Of a stretch of DNA of 64,000 nucleotides, positions 56,789 through 64,000 are shown one piece after another; position 1 is the first letter of the stretch; each line of letters starts with the position of its first letter. Origin of the DNA: Sulfurospirillaceae bacterium (GTDB taxonomy: Bacteria; Campylobacterota; Campylobacteria; Campylobacterales; Sulfurospirillaceae); contig JAQUWL010000001.1 in NCBI GenBank assembly GCA_028692875.1, positions 1-64,000 of the forward strand. The letters run 5' to 3'. The position numbers were made by a program, and so were the translations under genes. The notes beneath the pieces are model-generated. The model ran no database searches. It was not told where the DNA came from and saw only the letters and a list, made by a program, of their open reading frames with translations.

Positions 56789-58018
56789 TTATGCACTTTT
56801 TTTATTTTTTTTAACATATAATGGCTTTTCGCCTTTTGTTACCGTATCTTTTGTTATAACAACTTCATATCCAGCAAGTTCTGGGAGTTCATACATAACG
56901 TCAGTCATTACCTCTTCCATGATGGTTCTTAGCCCTCTTGCACCTGTCTTTCGCTTGATGGCAGACTCAGCAATCGCCTCAAGTGCATCCTCTTCAAAAG
57001 ATAGCTCTACAGTGTCAATTGCAAACAATTTTTTGTATTGTTTGTAGATAGCATTTTTGGGCTCTGTTAAAATGCGAATCATATCTTCTTTGGTAATTTT
57101 ATTTAAGCTAGCCGTTACATGTAATCGTCCCACAAGCTCTGGAATCAAACCATAATGAACCAAATCATCAGGCTCTACCATCTCAAAAAGTGTATCATCT
57201 TGGCTTTTTGCTCTTTTTTCTTGCTCAAATCCTAAAATATTTTTACCGATACGTCTTTTAATAATATCCTCTATTCCATCAAATGCACCTGCACAAACAA
57301 ATAAAATATTTGTCGTGTCTATCTGTATAAACTCTTGATTTGGATGTTTTCTTCCGCCTTTTGGAGGAATGTTTACCACGCTACCTTCGATTATCTTTAG
57401 CAATGCTTGTTGCACGCCCTCGCCTGAAACATCTCTTGTAATAGAGCGATTTTCGCTCATCCTAGCTATCTTATCAATTTCATCAATAAACACGATACCC
57501 TGCTCGGCCCTAGCTACATCTCCATCAGCACATTGTAAAAGTTTTGTTAAAATATTTTCGACATCCTCACCAACATATCCAGCTTCTGTTAAGCTTGTTG
57601 CATCGCAGATGGCAATAGGAACATCCAAAAAGCGTGCCAAAGTTTGAGCCATCAATGTTTTTCCACTTCCTGTAGGCCCAATTAATAATATATTAGATTT
57701 TGAAATCTCCGTATCATCGGCGACAACATTTTGTTTAAAAATACGTTTGTAGTGGTTATAAACTCCAACCGAGAAAACTTTTTTAGCTCTATCTTGTCCT
57801 ATAACAAACTCGTCAAGTACTTTTTTTAACTCTTTTGGAGAGAGCAGTTCTCTACCGAGAGTCTCTTTTTTCTCTTTCTCTTCTTCGATGTCCCCAAAAA
57901 ATATCCTATGTGCTGAAATAACACAATGCTCACAAATATAAACATTTTCTCCCGCAATAAGTCTTGTGTCCGCACTCTCTCTAGTTCCGCAAAAGCTACA
58001 CTCTCTAATCTCCATCAT
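56789..58018 (-). CDS. clpX: ClpX unfoldase of the ClpXP protease
   Basis: 409 residues from the ATG at 58018; GAGAGGA precedes it and the zinc-binding domain ([20 protein letters not shown]) follows at once. AAA core: Walker A GPTGSGKT, Walker [12 protein letters not shown], pore loop GYVGED, sensor 2 TGARGLR. The ClpP-docking IGF-type loop reads [10 protein letters not shown]. Overlaps the end of lpxA by 14 nt. Confidence 0.97.
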   Translation of the reverse strand: MMEIRECSFCGTRESADTRLIAGENVYICEHCVISAHRIFFGDIEEEKEKKETLGRELLSPKELKKVLDEFVIGQDRAKKVFSVGVYNHYKRIFKQNVVADDTEISKSNILLIGPTGSGKTLMAQTLARFLDVPIAICDATSLTEAGYVGEDVENILTKLLQCADGDVARAEQGIVFIDEIDKIARMSENRSITRDVSGEGVQQALLKIIEGSVVNIPPKGGRKHPNQEFIQIDTTNILFVCAGAFDGIEDIIKRRIGKNILGFEQEKRAKSQDDTLFEMVEPDDLVHYGLIPELVGRLHVTASLNKITKEDMIRILTEPKNAIYKQYKKLFAIDTVELSFEEDALEAIAESAIKRKTGARGLRTIMEEVMTDVMYELPELAGYEVVITKDTVTKGEKPLYVKKNKKSA

Positions 58019-58799
58019 TTTTCCTCTCAAACGGAATACCTCTTTTGGACTCCAAAATAAAATTACACAAATTTAAAACCTTTTCATTGTTTGTCTCTTG
58101 AGTCAAGATAGTAGCACTCTCTTTAATTGGCTTGCTACTTCTAAAAAGTACTTTATATGCACTGTGAAGTGCAGAGGCATCTTCTCTTGAAAATCTTCTT
58201 TTAATTCCAACAACATTTAGTCCCCGAACAACAGCACGGTTTCCCTCCGCTAAACAATATGGTGGAATATCTTGCGAAATAGCACTCGCTCCACCTATCA
58301 TAACACCTTCTCCTACATGTACAAACTGATGAATTGGAGTCTGTCCGCCTATAACCGTAAAGGAACCTACATGTACATGTCCCGCCAATACAGCATTATT
58401 TGCCATAATGACTTTATCGCCCACCTTGCAATCATGTGCAATATGACAGCTAATCATAATAAAACAATCATCGCCTATTTTTGTGATTCCACCACCACTT
58501 TTTGTACCAGCATTTACAGTTACAAACTCTCTAAGTACGCAGTTTTTGCCTATCTCAACAGAAACATCGTCCTCTGGAACATAGCCCAAATCTTGAGGTG
58601 GCATACCAACAATAGCATATGGGTAGATTTTTGTATTTTCGCCGACGATAGTTTTTCCATAGATTTGGGCACCTTGCATAATCTCAACACCATCCTTGAG
58701 AGTACTATCCTTAGAGATAAATACGTATGCTCCTATTTTGACACCTTGAGATATTTGTGCACCCTTTTCGACGATAGCACTCGGATGAATTAATGACAT
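58005..58799 (-). CDS. lpxA: UDP-N-acetylglucosamine O-acyltransferase
   Basis: 264 residues of left-handed beta-helix hexapeptide repeats ([36 protein letters not shown]), catalytic His in [12 protein letters not shown], and a C-terminal helical domain. First step of lipid A synthesis, showing an LPS- or LOS-bearing outer membrane. The start is 1 nt after fabZ stops. Confidence 0.96.
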   Translation of the reverse strand: MSLIHPSAIVEKGAQISQGVKIGAYVFISKDSTLKDGVEIMQGAQIYGKTIVGENTKIYPYAIVGMPPQDLGYVPEDDVSVEIGKNCVLREFVTVNAGTKSGGGITKIGDDCFIMISCHIAHDCKVGDKVIMANNAVLAGHVHVGSFTVIGGQTPIHQFVHVGEGVMIGGASAISQDIPPYCLAEGNRAVVRGLNVVGIKRRFSREDASALHSAYKVLFRSSKPIKESATILTQETNNEKVLNLCNFILESKRGIPFERKNDGD

Positions 58800-59246
58800 T
58801 TATTTGTCCACTATCATAGCTTTAAGCTCAGCTTCGGCAACGAGTTTTTCGTCCACATAAGCCTTTGCTTCCAAAACCCAAATATTACCTTTGTGTTTTA
58901 ACACGCTTAATTTGTAGACGAGCTTGTCTCCTGGCGTAACAGGGCTTCTGAATTTTGCATTATCTATACTCATAAAGTAGACCACTTTGTCTTTAACTTC
59001 GCCCTGCGTCTCTTGACTCATACTTTTAAACGCCAAAACTCCGCCCGCTTGAGCCATGCCCTCGATAATCATAACACCTGGATAAATGGGATGATCTGGA
59101 AAATGACCTTGGAAAATCTGCTCGCCAATAGTGATATTTTTATAAGCTTCAATACCTTCGCCAACAACCAAAGAAGTTACTCTATCCACAAGCAAAAACG
59201 GGAAACGGTGAGGAAGAATTTTTTGAATCTCTACAACGTCTATCAT
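58800..59246 (-). CDS. fabZ: 3-hydroxyacyl-ACP dehydratase
   Basis: 148 residues, hot-dog fold with [17 protein letters not shown], catalytic His in [25 protein letters not shown] and the paired Glu. Dehydrates 3-hydroxyacyl-ACP in fatty acid elongation; adjacent lpxA competes for the same substrate, a classic pairing. First gene of the fabZ-lpxA-clpX-mreBC-carB run. Confidence 0.97.
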   Translation of the reverse strand: MIDVVEIQKILPHRFPFLLVDRVTSLVVGEGIEAYKNITIGEQIFQGHFPDHPIYPGVMIIEGMAQAGGVLAFKSMSQETQGEVKDKVVYFMSIDNAKFRSPVTPGDKLVYKLSVLKHKGNIWVLEAKAYVDEKLVAEAELKAMIVDK

Positions 59247-59279
59247 CGTCTAAACACCTTTTAACAAAATTAGGATATT

Positions 59280-60368
59280 TTAGCTAATTATTGCTAAAAC
59301 TTCCCTAACATCTGAATACATTATGGCATCACAATAAATCTCATAACCTCCCTCAATAAGCTCATCAACAATAACAATAGGAGTCAACGAGATAAAATCA
59401 TCAGGCAAAATCATCTCTCTTAGAGAGATTTCAAACGCTACATGTAGGGGATTTTGTATCAAATCCATAACGCTTTTGTATGAAGTTTTTGCCAGAAGAT
59501 TAACGCCCTCAATGGAGATAAAAAAAGCCTCTTGCTTGAGTGTAAAAGCTTGATTTTTGGAGATATTTTCGATTTTTACTTTTTGATATGTTTTGCTTGG
59601 GATAGAGTAAAACATAAAGTAACTAGGGACTATATTTTTTAGAGGATTTTTAACAAAAGCTCTCAGAAGCCTATAATTTAGAAACTTTTTGCGTTCAAGA
59701 CTAAATTGAATACCATTTTTTTCGCACTCTTGAACTTTTCTAAAAAGCTCTAGCCTCTCCTCTATAGAAGAGGGTAAAATCTGTTTCGTAATAGGCGTAC
59801 AAAGTTCATCAAGATATCTATTTTGCTCTTTTCTTTGTGCCTCCAAAGCAAACATACATCCACAATAATTCTGATGATACAGTTTATCTTTTTTGGCTAA
59901 TGCAAACTGCTCTGTTGTGCCTCCGTTGATTCTAAAATCAGGAGCAACATAAGAAAGGTTGTATTTTTGTGCAATTGCCTCAAGAGATTTTGACAAACTT
60001 TCAATGGATTTTTTGGGACTTGTTAGCAGGGTTGTTGTTATCATTTTTTCGCCTATCTCTAGGGCTTTTAACGCAGTTTTTTCTAGCCTATTATCAAAAC
60101 AAACGTTACATCTTTTGCCTTTTTCTGGCTCATTTTCTAGTCCATTTACGCAACACAGCCAGTTCTCAAAATCATAATCACCCTCAATTAGCTCAATTTT
60201 TAATTTTTCACAACTTCGTCTCACGTCTTCAAGACGCAAAAGATACTCATTGTATGGATGGATATTTGGGTCGTAAAAAAAGCCTATAAGTCTCTCTTTG
60301 GGATATATTGTGGCTAATTTTTGAAGAAAAAAGTGACTGTCAACAGAACAGCAGATATGAACTAACAT
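59280..60368 (-). CDS. queH: Epoxyqueuosine reductase QueH (DUF208)
   Basis: 362 residues from the ATG at 60368 (MLVHICCSVDS); a TTG at 60398 would add ten residues. QueH metal-site Cys pairs: HICC near the start, KRCNVCFDNRL, and NYCGC. Also YDPNIHPYNEYLLRL. The Cys set binds a 4Fe-4S cluster and a second iron. Reduces epoxyqueuosine to queuosine in tRNA, replacing QueG. A long C-terminal region of about 150 residues beyond the usual core (200 residues) is unassigned; it could be a fused domain. Confidence 0.85.
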   Translation of the reverse strand: MLVHICCSVDSHFFLQKLATIYPKERLIGFFYDPNIHPYNEYLLRLEDVRRSCEKLKIELIEGDYDFENWLCCVNGLENEPEKGKRCNVCFDNRLEKTALKALEIGEKMITTTLLTSPKKSIESLSKSLEAIAQKYNLSYVAPDFRINGGTTEQFALAKKDKLYHQNYCGCMFALEAQRKEQNRYLDELCTPITKQILPSSIEERLELFRKVQECEKNGIQFSLERKKFLNYRLLRAFVKNPLKNIVPSYFMFYSIPSKTYQKVKIENISKNQAFTLKQEAFFISIEGVNLLAKTSYKSVMDLIQNPLHVAFEISLREMILPDDFISLTPIVIVDELIEGGYEIYCDAIMYSDVREVLAIIS

Positions 60369-60502
60369 GTAACGCTTTTCACAAATAAAATTGTCCAATT
60401 ATACCATACATAATAATTTGAAATTAATAATTTATTCGATATTAATCTACATTGATTTATAGATGTAGTATACTTATGTGAGTTATGACTTTAGGAGTTC
60501 AA

Positions 60503-62077
60503 ATGAAAGTTGTGCAAAAAACCCTCTTACCATTAATACTATTTTTTATGGTTTTAATAGGTGCCTCTTCTTTTATCTTTTTTCTCAACGATGCAAAAAA
60601 TAAACAATTCAAGCTTGTGGAAAACAATCTGCTTCAAGAAGCTGTTGCACATTTTGACAATATGCTCATAACCAGATTGTGGAATGCTCAACACGGAGGA
60701 CTTTTTGTTGAAGAGCACGAGGGGATTGAGCCAAACCCATATCTTAAAAACAATTTTATTTTAGGCAAAGATGGCAAAAAGCTGATCAAAATCAACCCAG
60801 CTTGGATGACAAGACAAATCTCTGAAATATCAAACACCAAAAGCAAGTATTACTACAAAATAACCTCTTTAAATCCATTAAATCCACATAACGTAGCTGA
60901 TGAGTTTGAGACAAAAGCACTAAAGTATTTTGAAAAAGATCCAAATGCAAAACATTACTACTCATTTCAAGAGAGCGATGGAATTAAAAAAAGATTTGAT
61001 TTTATGGGACCATTAAAGGTGGAGCCTGCATGTATGCAATGTCACGCACATCAAGGGTATAAAGTTGGCGACTTAAGAGGTGGTATACGCGTATCTATCC
61101 CTAGTGACAACTATAACGAAACGATTCAGTTTATACAAGACAATACCAAAAAAACTCAGTCTTATGTTTTATTGGGTGCCATTGTTATGTTTTTCATAAT
61201 GATGTATTTTGTTGTAAACAATCTAAGATACCAATCCAAAGTAGAATTTTTAAATGCAACTTTAGAACAAAAGGTTTTAGACAGAACGCAAGATTTGAAA
61301 AATCTAAATGAATCACTTGAGTATAAAATAAAAGAGGCGGTGGAGCAAAACAAAAAGCAAGAAAATATCCTAGCCAATCAGGAAAAATTTGTCTCTATGG
61401 GCAAGATGATTAGTATGATAGCTCATCAATGGAGGCAACCAATTGCTGTTATATCGATGGGTATAAACAATATCCTTGTTGATTTGGAGCTTGGCGAAAA
61501 GAATTCTAGGGAGTTTCAAGAAGAGCTGAAAACAATAAGCAAGCAGACAGAATTTTTATCCAACACTATTTCTGATTTTCAAAAATTTTTAGAACTAAAT
61601 GTAGAGTATACTTTTGTCTCTCTTAAGTCTGTTGTGCAAGATGCGGTGTCTGCAGAAAAGTGGGATATTTTAAATTCAAATATCAAAGTTTCTCTCTCTA
61701 TTGAAAAAAATATTCCAGACATTGTATCTTCAAAAGATGAACTACTTCAAGTTCTGCATAACATAATTAAAAACGCTATTGAAGCTCTAATTCAAAACAG
61801 CATAAAAGAAAAGATGATTTATGTAGAGGTAAGACAGGATGATTTTTTTGTTTATGCATCCATAAAAGATAACGCTGGCGGAGTCAAACAGGAGATTGTG
61901 GATAAGATATTTGATCCTTATTTCACTACAAAAGAGGAATTCAATGGCTCAGGGCTCGGTCTTTACATGTCAAAACTTATGGTTGAGAAACATCTGCAAG
62001 GAACATTGACTTTACAAAATGTTGAAGATGGTGCTTGCTTTACAGTAGGACTACCCAAAGAGCTTAAAAAATCTTAA
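60503..62077 (+). CDS. Haem-binding (Tll0287-like/DUF3365) HQWRQP sensor histidine kinase
   Basis: 524 residues from the ATG at 60503 (TTAGGAG before it). Membrane helix at about 8-28, a periplasmic Tll0287-like domain (about 40-215) carrying a haem c motif C177-M-Q-C180-H181 in PACMQCHAHQGYKVGDLRGGIRVSIP, a second membrane helix (YVLLGAIVMFFIMMYFVV), coiled coil, H-box with H308 (IAHQWRQP), N-box NIIKNAIEAL, G1 DNAGGV and FDPYFTTKEE. It should sense redox state or a gaseous ligand through haem. No response regulator is adjacent, so it is an orphan kinase. Confidence 0.87.
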   Translation: MKVVQKTLLPLILFFMVLIGASSFIFFLNDAKNKQFKLVENNLLQEAVAHFDNMLITRLWNAQHGGLFVEEHEGIEPNPYLKNNFILGKDGKKLIKINPAWMTRQISEISNTKSKYYYKITSLNPLNPHNVADEFETKALKYFEKDPNAKHYYSFQESDGIKKRFDFMGPLKVEPACMQCHAHQGYKVGDLRGGIRVSIPSDNYNETIQFIQDNTKKTQSYVLLGAIVMFFIMMYFVVNNLRYQSKVEFLNATLEQKVLDRTQDLKNLNESLEYKIKEAVEQNKKQENILANQEKFVSMGKMISMIAHQWRQPIAVISMGINNILVDLELGEKNSREFQEELKTISKQTEFLSNTISDFQKFLELNVEYTFVSLKSVVQDAVSAEKWDILNSNIKVSLSIEKNIPDIVSSKDELLQVLHNIIKNAIEALIQNSIKEKMIYVEVRQDDFFVYASIKDNAGGVKQEIVDKIFDPYFTTKEEFNGSGLGLYMSKLMVEKHLQGTLTLQNVEDGACFTVGLPKELKKS

Positions 62078-62094
62078 CACAAGGCTGGTTGAAG

Positions 62095-64000
62095 ATGTGG
62101 TTAAAACTTAAAAAAAGTATTTTCTTTTGGATTGGGACATTGGTGTGCATCTATGCATTGGCGGGATTTGTTGTGGCTCCATATGTCGCAAAAACGCAAG
62201 CCATATCATTTTTTGAAAAAAACTATGCTCTAGGGCTTTCGATAGAAAAAATCAATCTCAACCCATTTACCTTTGAGCTTGGCGTTAAAAAACTCTCCCT
62301 TGCAGATAAAGACTCAAGACCTGCCATGGGATTTGAAGAGCTTTACATTGATTATGCCCTTTTGGGACTCTTTGAAAAAGTTGCTTTAGTAAAAAGCTTT
62401 AAACTTTCAAAACCATTTGTCAACGCAAGAATCAATCCAGAGGGAGAGCTTAATCTTCTTGCTATGTTTGAAAACAGCTCAAGCCCCTCAGCTACAAACG
62501 AAACGGAAAAACCAAAAGATAACAAAGAGCCTTTTTTTGGTTTTTTACTAAGTCGTTTTGAGTTAGATAACGGTAGTGTGAGTTTTCACGACGCACGTGG
62601 CACAAAACCATTTTCTTTAGAGCTGGGACCCATTAACTATGTGATTAGAGATTTAGGTACACGCAAAAACGATTTAAGTTCGCACGCACTTAATGCTGAT
62701 GCTCAAGACAATCAAGCCTTTAGCTACAACGGGGCTATATCTCTAGACCCACTTAAGATTTACGGTCAAATTGATATAAAAAATCTACAATTAAGTGATT
62801 TTTGGGATTATGCACTTAGGGACATCAACGCAAATCTTTTAGCAAAAGCCTCTTTGCATGTTCCCTATGTGCTTGATTTAAGCAAGGAGGTGCCCGAATT
62901 TTCAATCAGCAACGCCTCTGCAAATATTAAAAAAATAAAGATTCAACAAAAAGACGATAAAAATTCTTTTGTCTCTTTGGATGAAATTGACATTAAAAAT
63001 ATCAATTTTGCTATGCCACAACAAAATGTAGATATTGAAAGCGTAGATATACACAAGCCTTTTGCAAATCTTATATTGGATAAAAACAATCAAATAAATC
63101 TAACTCAAGCTTTTGTATTTAATGGTGTTGAGCAAAAAGAAAATCTCCAAAGCGATTCAAACACAACACAAAAACCGTGGGCTTTTTTATTAAAAACGCT
63201 ACGAATTCACGATGGCGGAGTAGATTTTACAGATTTGAACCCTAAAGAGTCACCAAAAACATCTATTGCCTCCATAAATACTACGGTTGAAAATATTTCA
63301 CTAGATAAGCAAACGCCTATAAATTACACCATAAATGCTACTATAGACAAACTTAGCACACTTGCCTCTCAAGGAACTATCGAGCAAGAACCTTTAGCCA
63401 TCGCAAGTTCTCTTGAGCTTAAAAATATCCAACTACTCAAAGCAAAACCTTATATTGAGCCTTTTGTAAATGTTGATTTGCAAAGTGGCAATATCGACCT
63501 TAAAGCAAAGGCAAATATAAAACTCAAAGAGCAACTTGATGCAAATGTTAACGCCGACTTGTCGGTTAAAGAGTTCTCTTTGGCAGATAAAAACAGAGCG
63601 AAACTACTCTCTTTTTCTTCACTAGACTTAAGCAACATTGCCTATGCACATCAACAAAAATCTCTTAATATAGACAAAATTTTACTCTCAAAACCAACTA
63701 TAAATGTTGCTATAGAAAAAGATAAAACAACAAATTTTTCAACACTTATAAAACCACAAAGCAACACTCAAGAGGCTCAAAAAAAGACAAATGAAAAAGA
63801 GCCAACCCAAGCCCCTCTAAATGCTCATATTAAAGAGTTTTCTCTTGCTGGTGGAGCCATATCAATGGTGGACAATGGACCACAAAAGAGTGTACATGTA
63901 GAGTTGAATCCCCTCAATATCGGACTTAAAAACATATCGACAAATCCAAAAGATACTATTTTGTATACTCTAAACACTGCCATAAACAAAAAATCCAAAC
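62095..64000 (+). CDS. AsmA/DUF748-type envelope protein, 5' part
   Basis: Runs off the right edge; at least 635 residues without a stop. The ATG at 62095 opens an N-terminal membrane anchor (IFFWIGTLVCIYALAGFVVAPYVA), then a long beta-rich periplasmic repeat region with the family phrases LSIEKINLNPFTFELGVKKLSL, RFELDNGSVSFHDAR, LRIHDGGVDFTDLNP and EFSLAGGAISMVDNG. Such AsmA-like/DUF748 proteins span the periplasm and are linked to phospholipid or outer-membrane homeostasis. It is 17 nt downstream of the haem kinase, so possibly co-transcribed. Confidence 0.8.
   Translation, partial: MWLKLKKSIFFWIGTLVCIYALAGFVVAPYVAKTQAISFFEKNYALGLSIEKINLNPFTFELGVKKLSLADKDSRPAMGFEELYIDYALLGLFEKVALVKSFKLSKPFVNARINPEGELNLLAMFENSSSPSATNETEKPKDNKEPFFGFLLSRFELDNGSVSFHDARGTKPFSLELGPINYVIRDLGTRKNDLSSHALNADAQDNQAFSYNGAISLDPLKIYGQIDIKNLQLSDFWDYALRDINANLLAKASLHVPYVLDLSKEVPEFSISNASANIKKIKIQQKDDKNSFVSLDEIDIKNINFAMPQQNVDIESVDIHKPFANLILDKNNQINLTQAFVFNGVEQKENLQSDSNTTQKPWAFLLKTLRIHDGGVDFTDLNPKESPKTSIASINTTVENISLDKQTPINYTINATIDKLSTLASQGTIEQEPLAIASSLELKNIQLLKAKPYIEPFVNVDLQSGNIDLKAKANIKLKEQLDANVNADLSVKEFSLADKNRAKLLSFSSLDLSNIAYAHQQKSLNIDKILLSKPTINVAIEKDKTTNFSTLIKPQSNTQEAQKKTNEKEPTQAPLNAHIKEFSLAGGAISMVDNGPQKSVHVELNPLNIGLKNISTNPKDTILYTLNTAINKKSK

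Noticed and set aside
58272-58793. A 173-codon open frame on the plus strand
   Set aside because: It is the antisense shadow of lpxA; the composition (many Tyr, Asn, His) is not protein-like and it has no ribosome site.

Overview
The window is an AT-rich (roughly 37% GC) bacterial chromosome segment whose gene content and order point to Campylobacterota (the former Epsilonproteobacteria), most likely a free-living, respiratory, motile relative of Sulfurimonas, Sulfuricurvum or Sulfurospirillum. The markers are a complex I operon in which nuoE and nuoF are replaced by two lineage-specific genes and which is followed by pflA, a fabZ-lpxA-clpX-mreB-mreC-carB block as in Campylobacter, sensor kinases with the HQWRQP phospho-acceptor box, a long-form HisG, and many small c-type cytochromes. 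No rRNA, tRNA, CRISPR array or complete insertion sequence was seen.

Layout. 1-2600: the end of an OmpR-type two-component system (the regulator carries an in-frame stop), two small periplasmic cytochromes c and a small secreted protein; the second cytochrome and the secreted protein are each preceded by paired TTCACAAT repeats 11 bp apart. 2592-7322: a methyltransferase, then a periplasmic binding protein, HQWRQP sensor kinase, response regulator and secreted cyclophilin in one tight operon. 7413-9020: glnK-amtB. 9021-11955: a decayed accessory island with a Fic remnant, an intact GmrSD-like DUF262/DUF1524 protein, and remnants of a DNA methyltransferase and a Bro-type antirepressor. 11956-15650: pyrC, a second OmpR-type system with a sensor-less kinase, and a PilZ protein. 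15647-18701: znuABC divergent from a Fur-family (probable Zur) gene, with paired operator-like palindromes between. 18698-24693: lipoprotein, nfo, FadL-type porin, acyl-CoA ligase, AAA ATPase.

24772-38516 is the 14-gene nuo operon. The subunits in the E and F positions lack the NADH/FMN module, and the F-position protein looks like a duplicate of the NuoG C-terminal domain; in this lineage electrons probably enter from flavodoxin or ferredoxin. pflA (flagellar motor scaffold) follows after a terminator and a promoter so close to its ATG that the mRNA may be leaderless. 40969-50756 holds hisG, miaA, a UbiA/MqnP prenyltransferase, a split energy-taxis receptor pair (PAS protein plus CZB-domain chemoreceptor), moaA, a cytochrome c, a diverged moeA and rsmE. 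50778-59246 is the minus-strand fabZ...carB housekeeping run. 59280-64000 has queH, a haem-binding sensor kinase and the start of an AsmA/DUF748-type envelope protein.

The most striking non-genic signal is the octamer palindrome TACATGTA. I located at least 34 exact copies across the window, inside and between genes, where base composition alone predicts about two. It is the best candidate here for an undescribed genome-wide signal. Second is the apparent NuoG origin of the NuoF-position subunit; third is the one-helical-turn operator repeats near the cytochromes.
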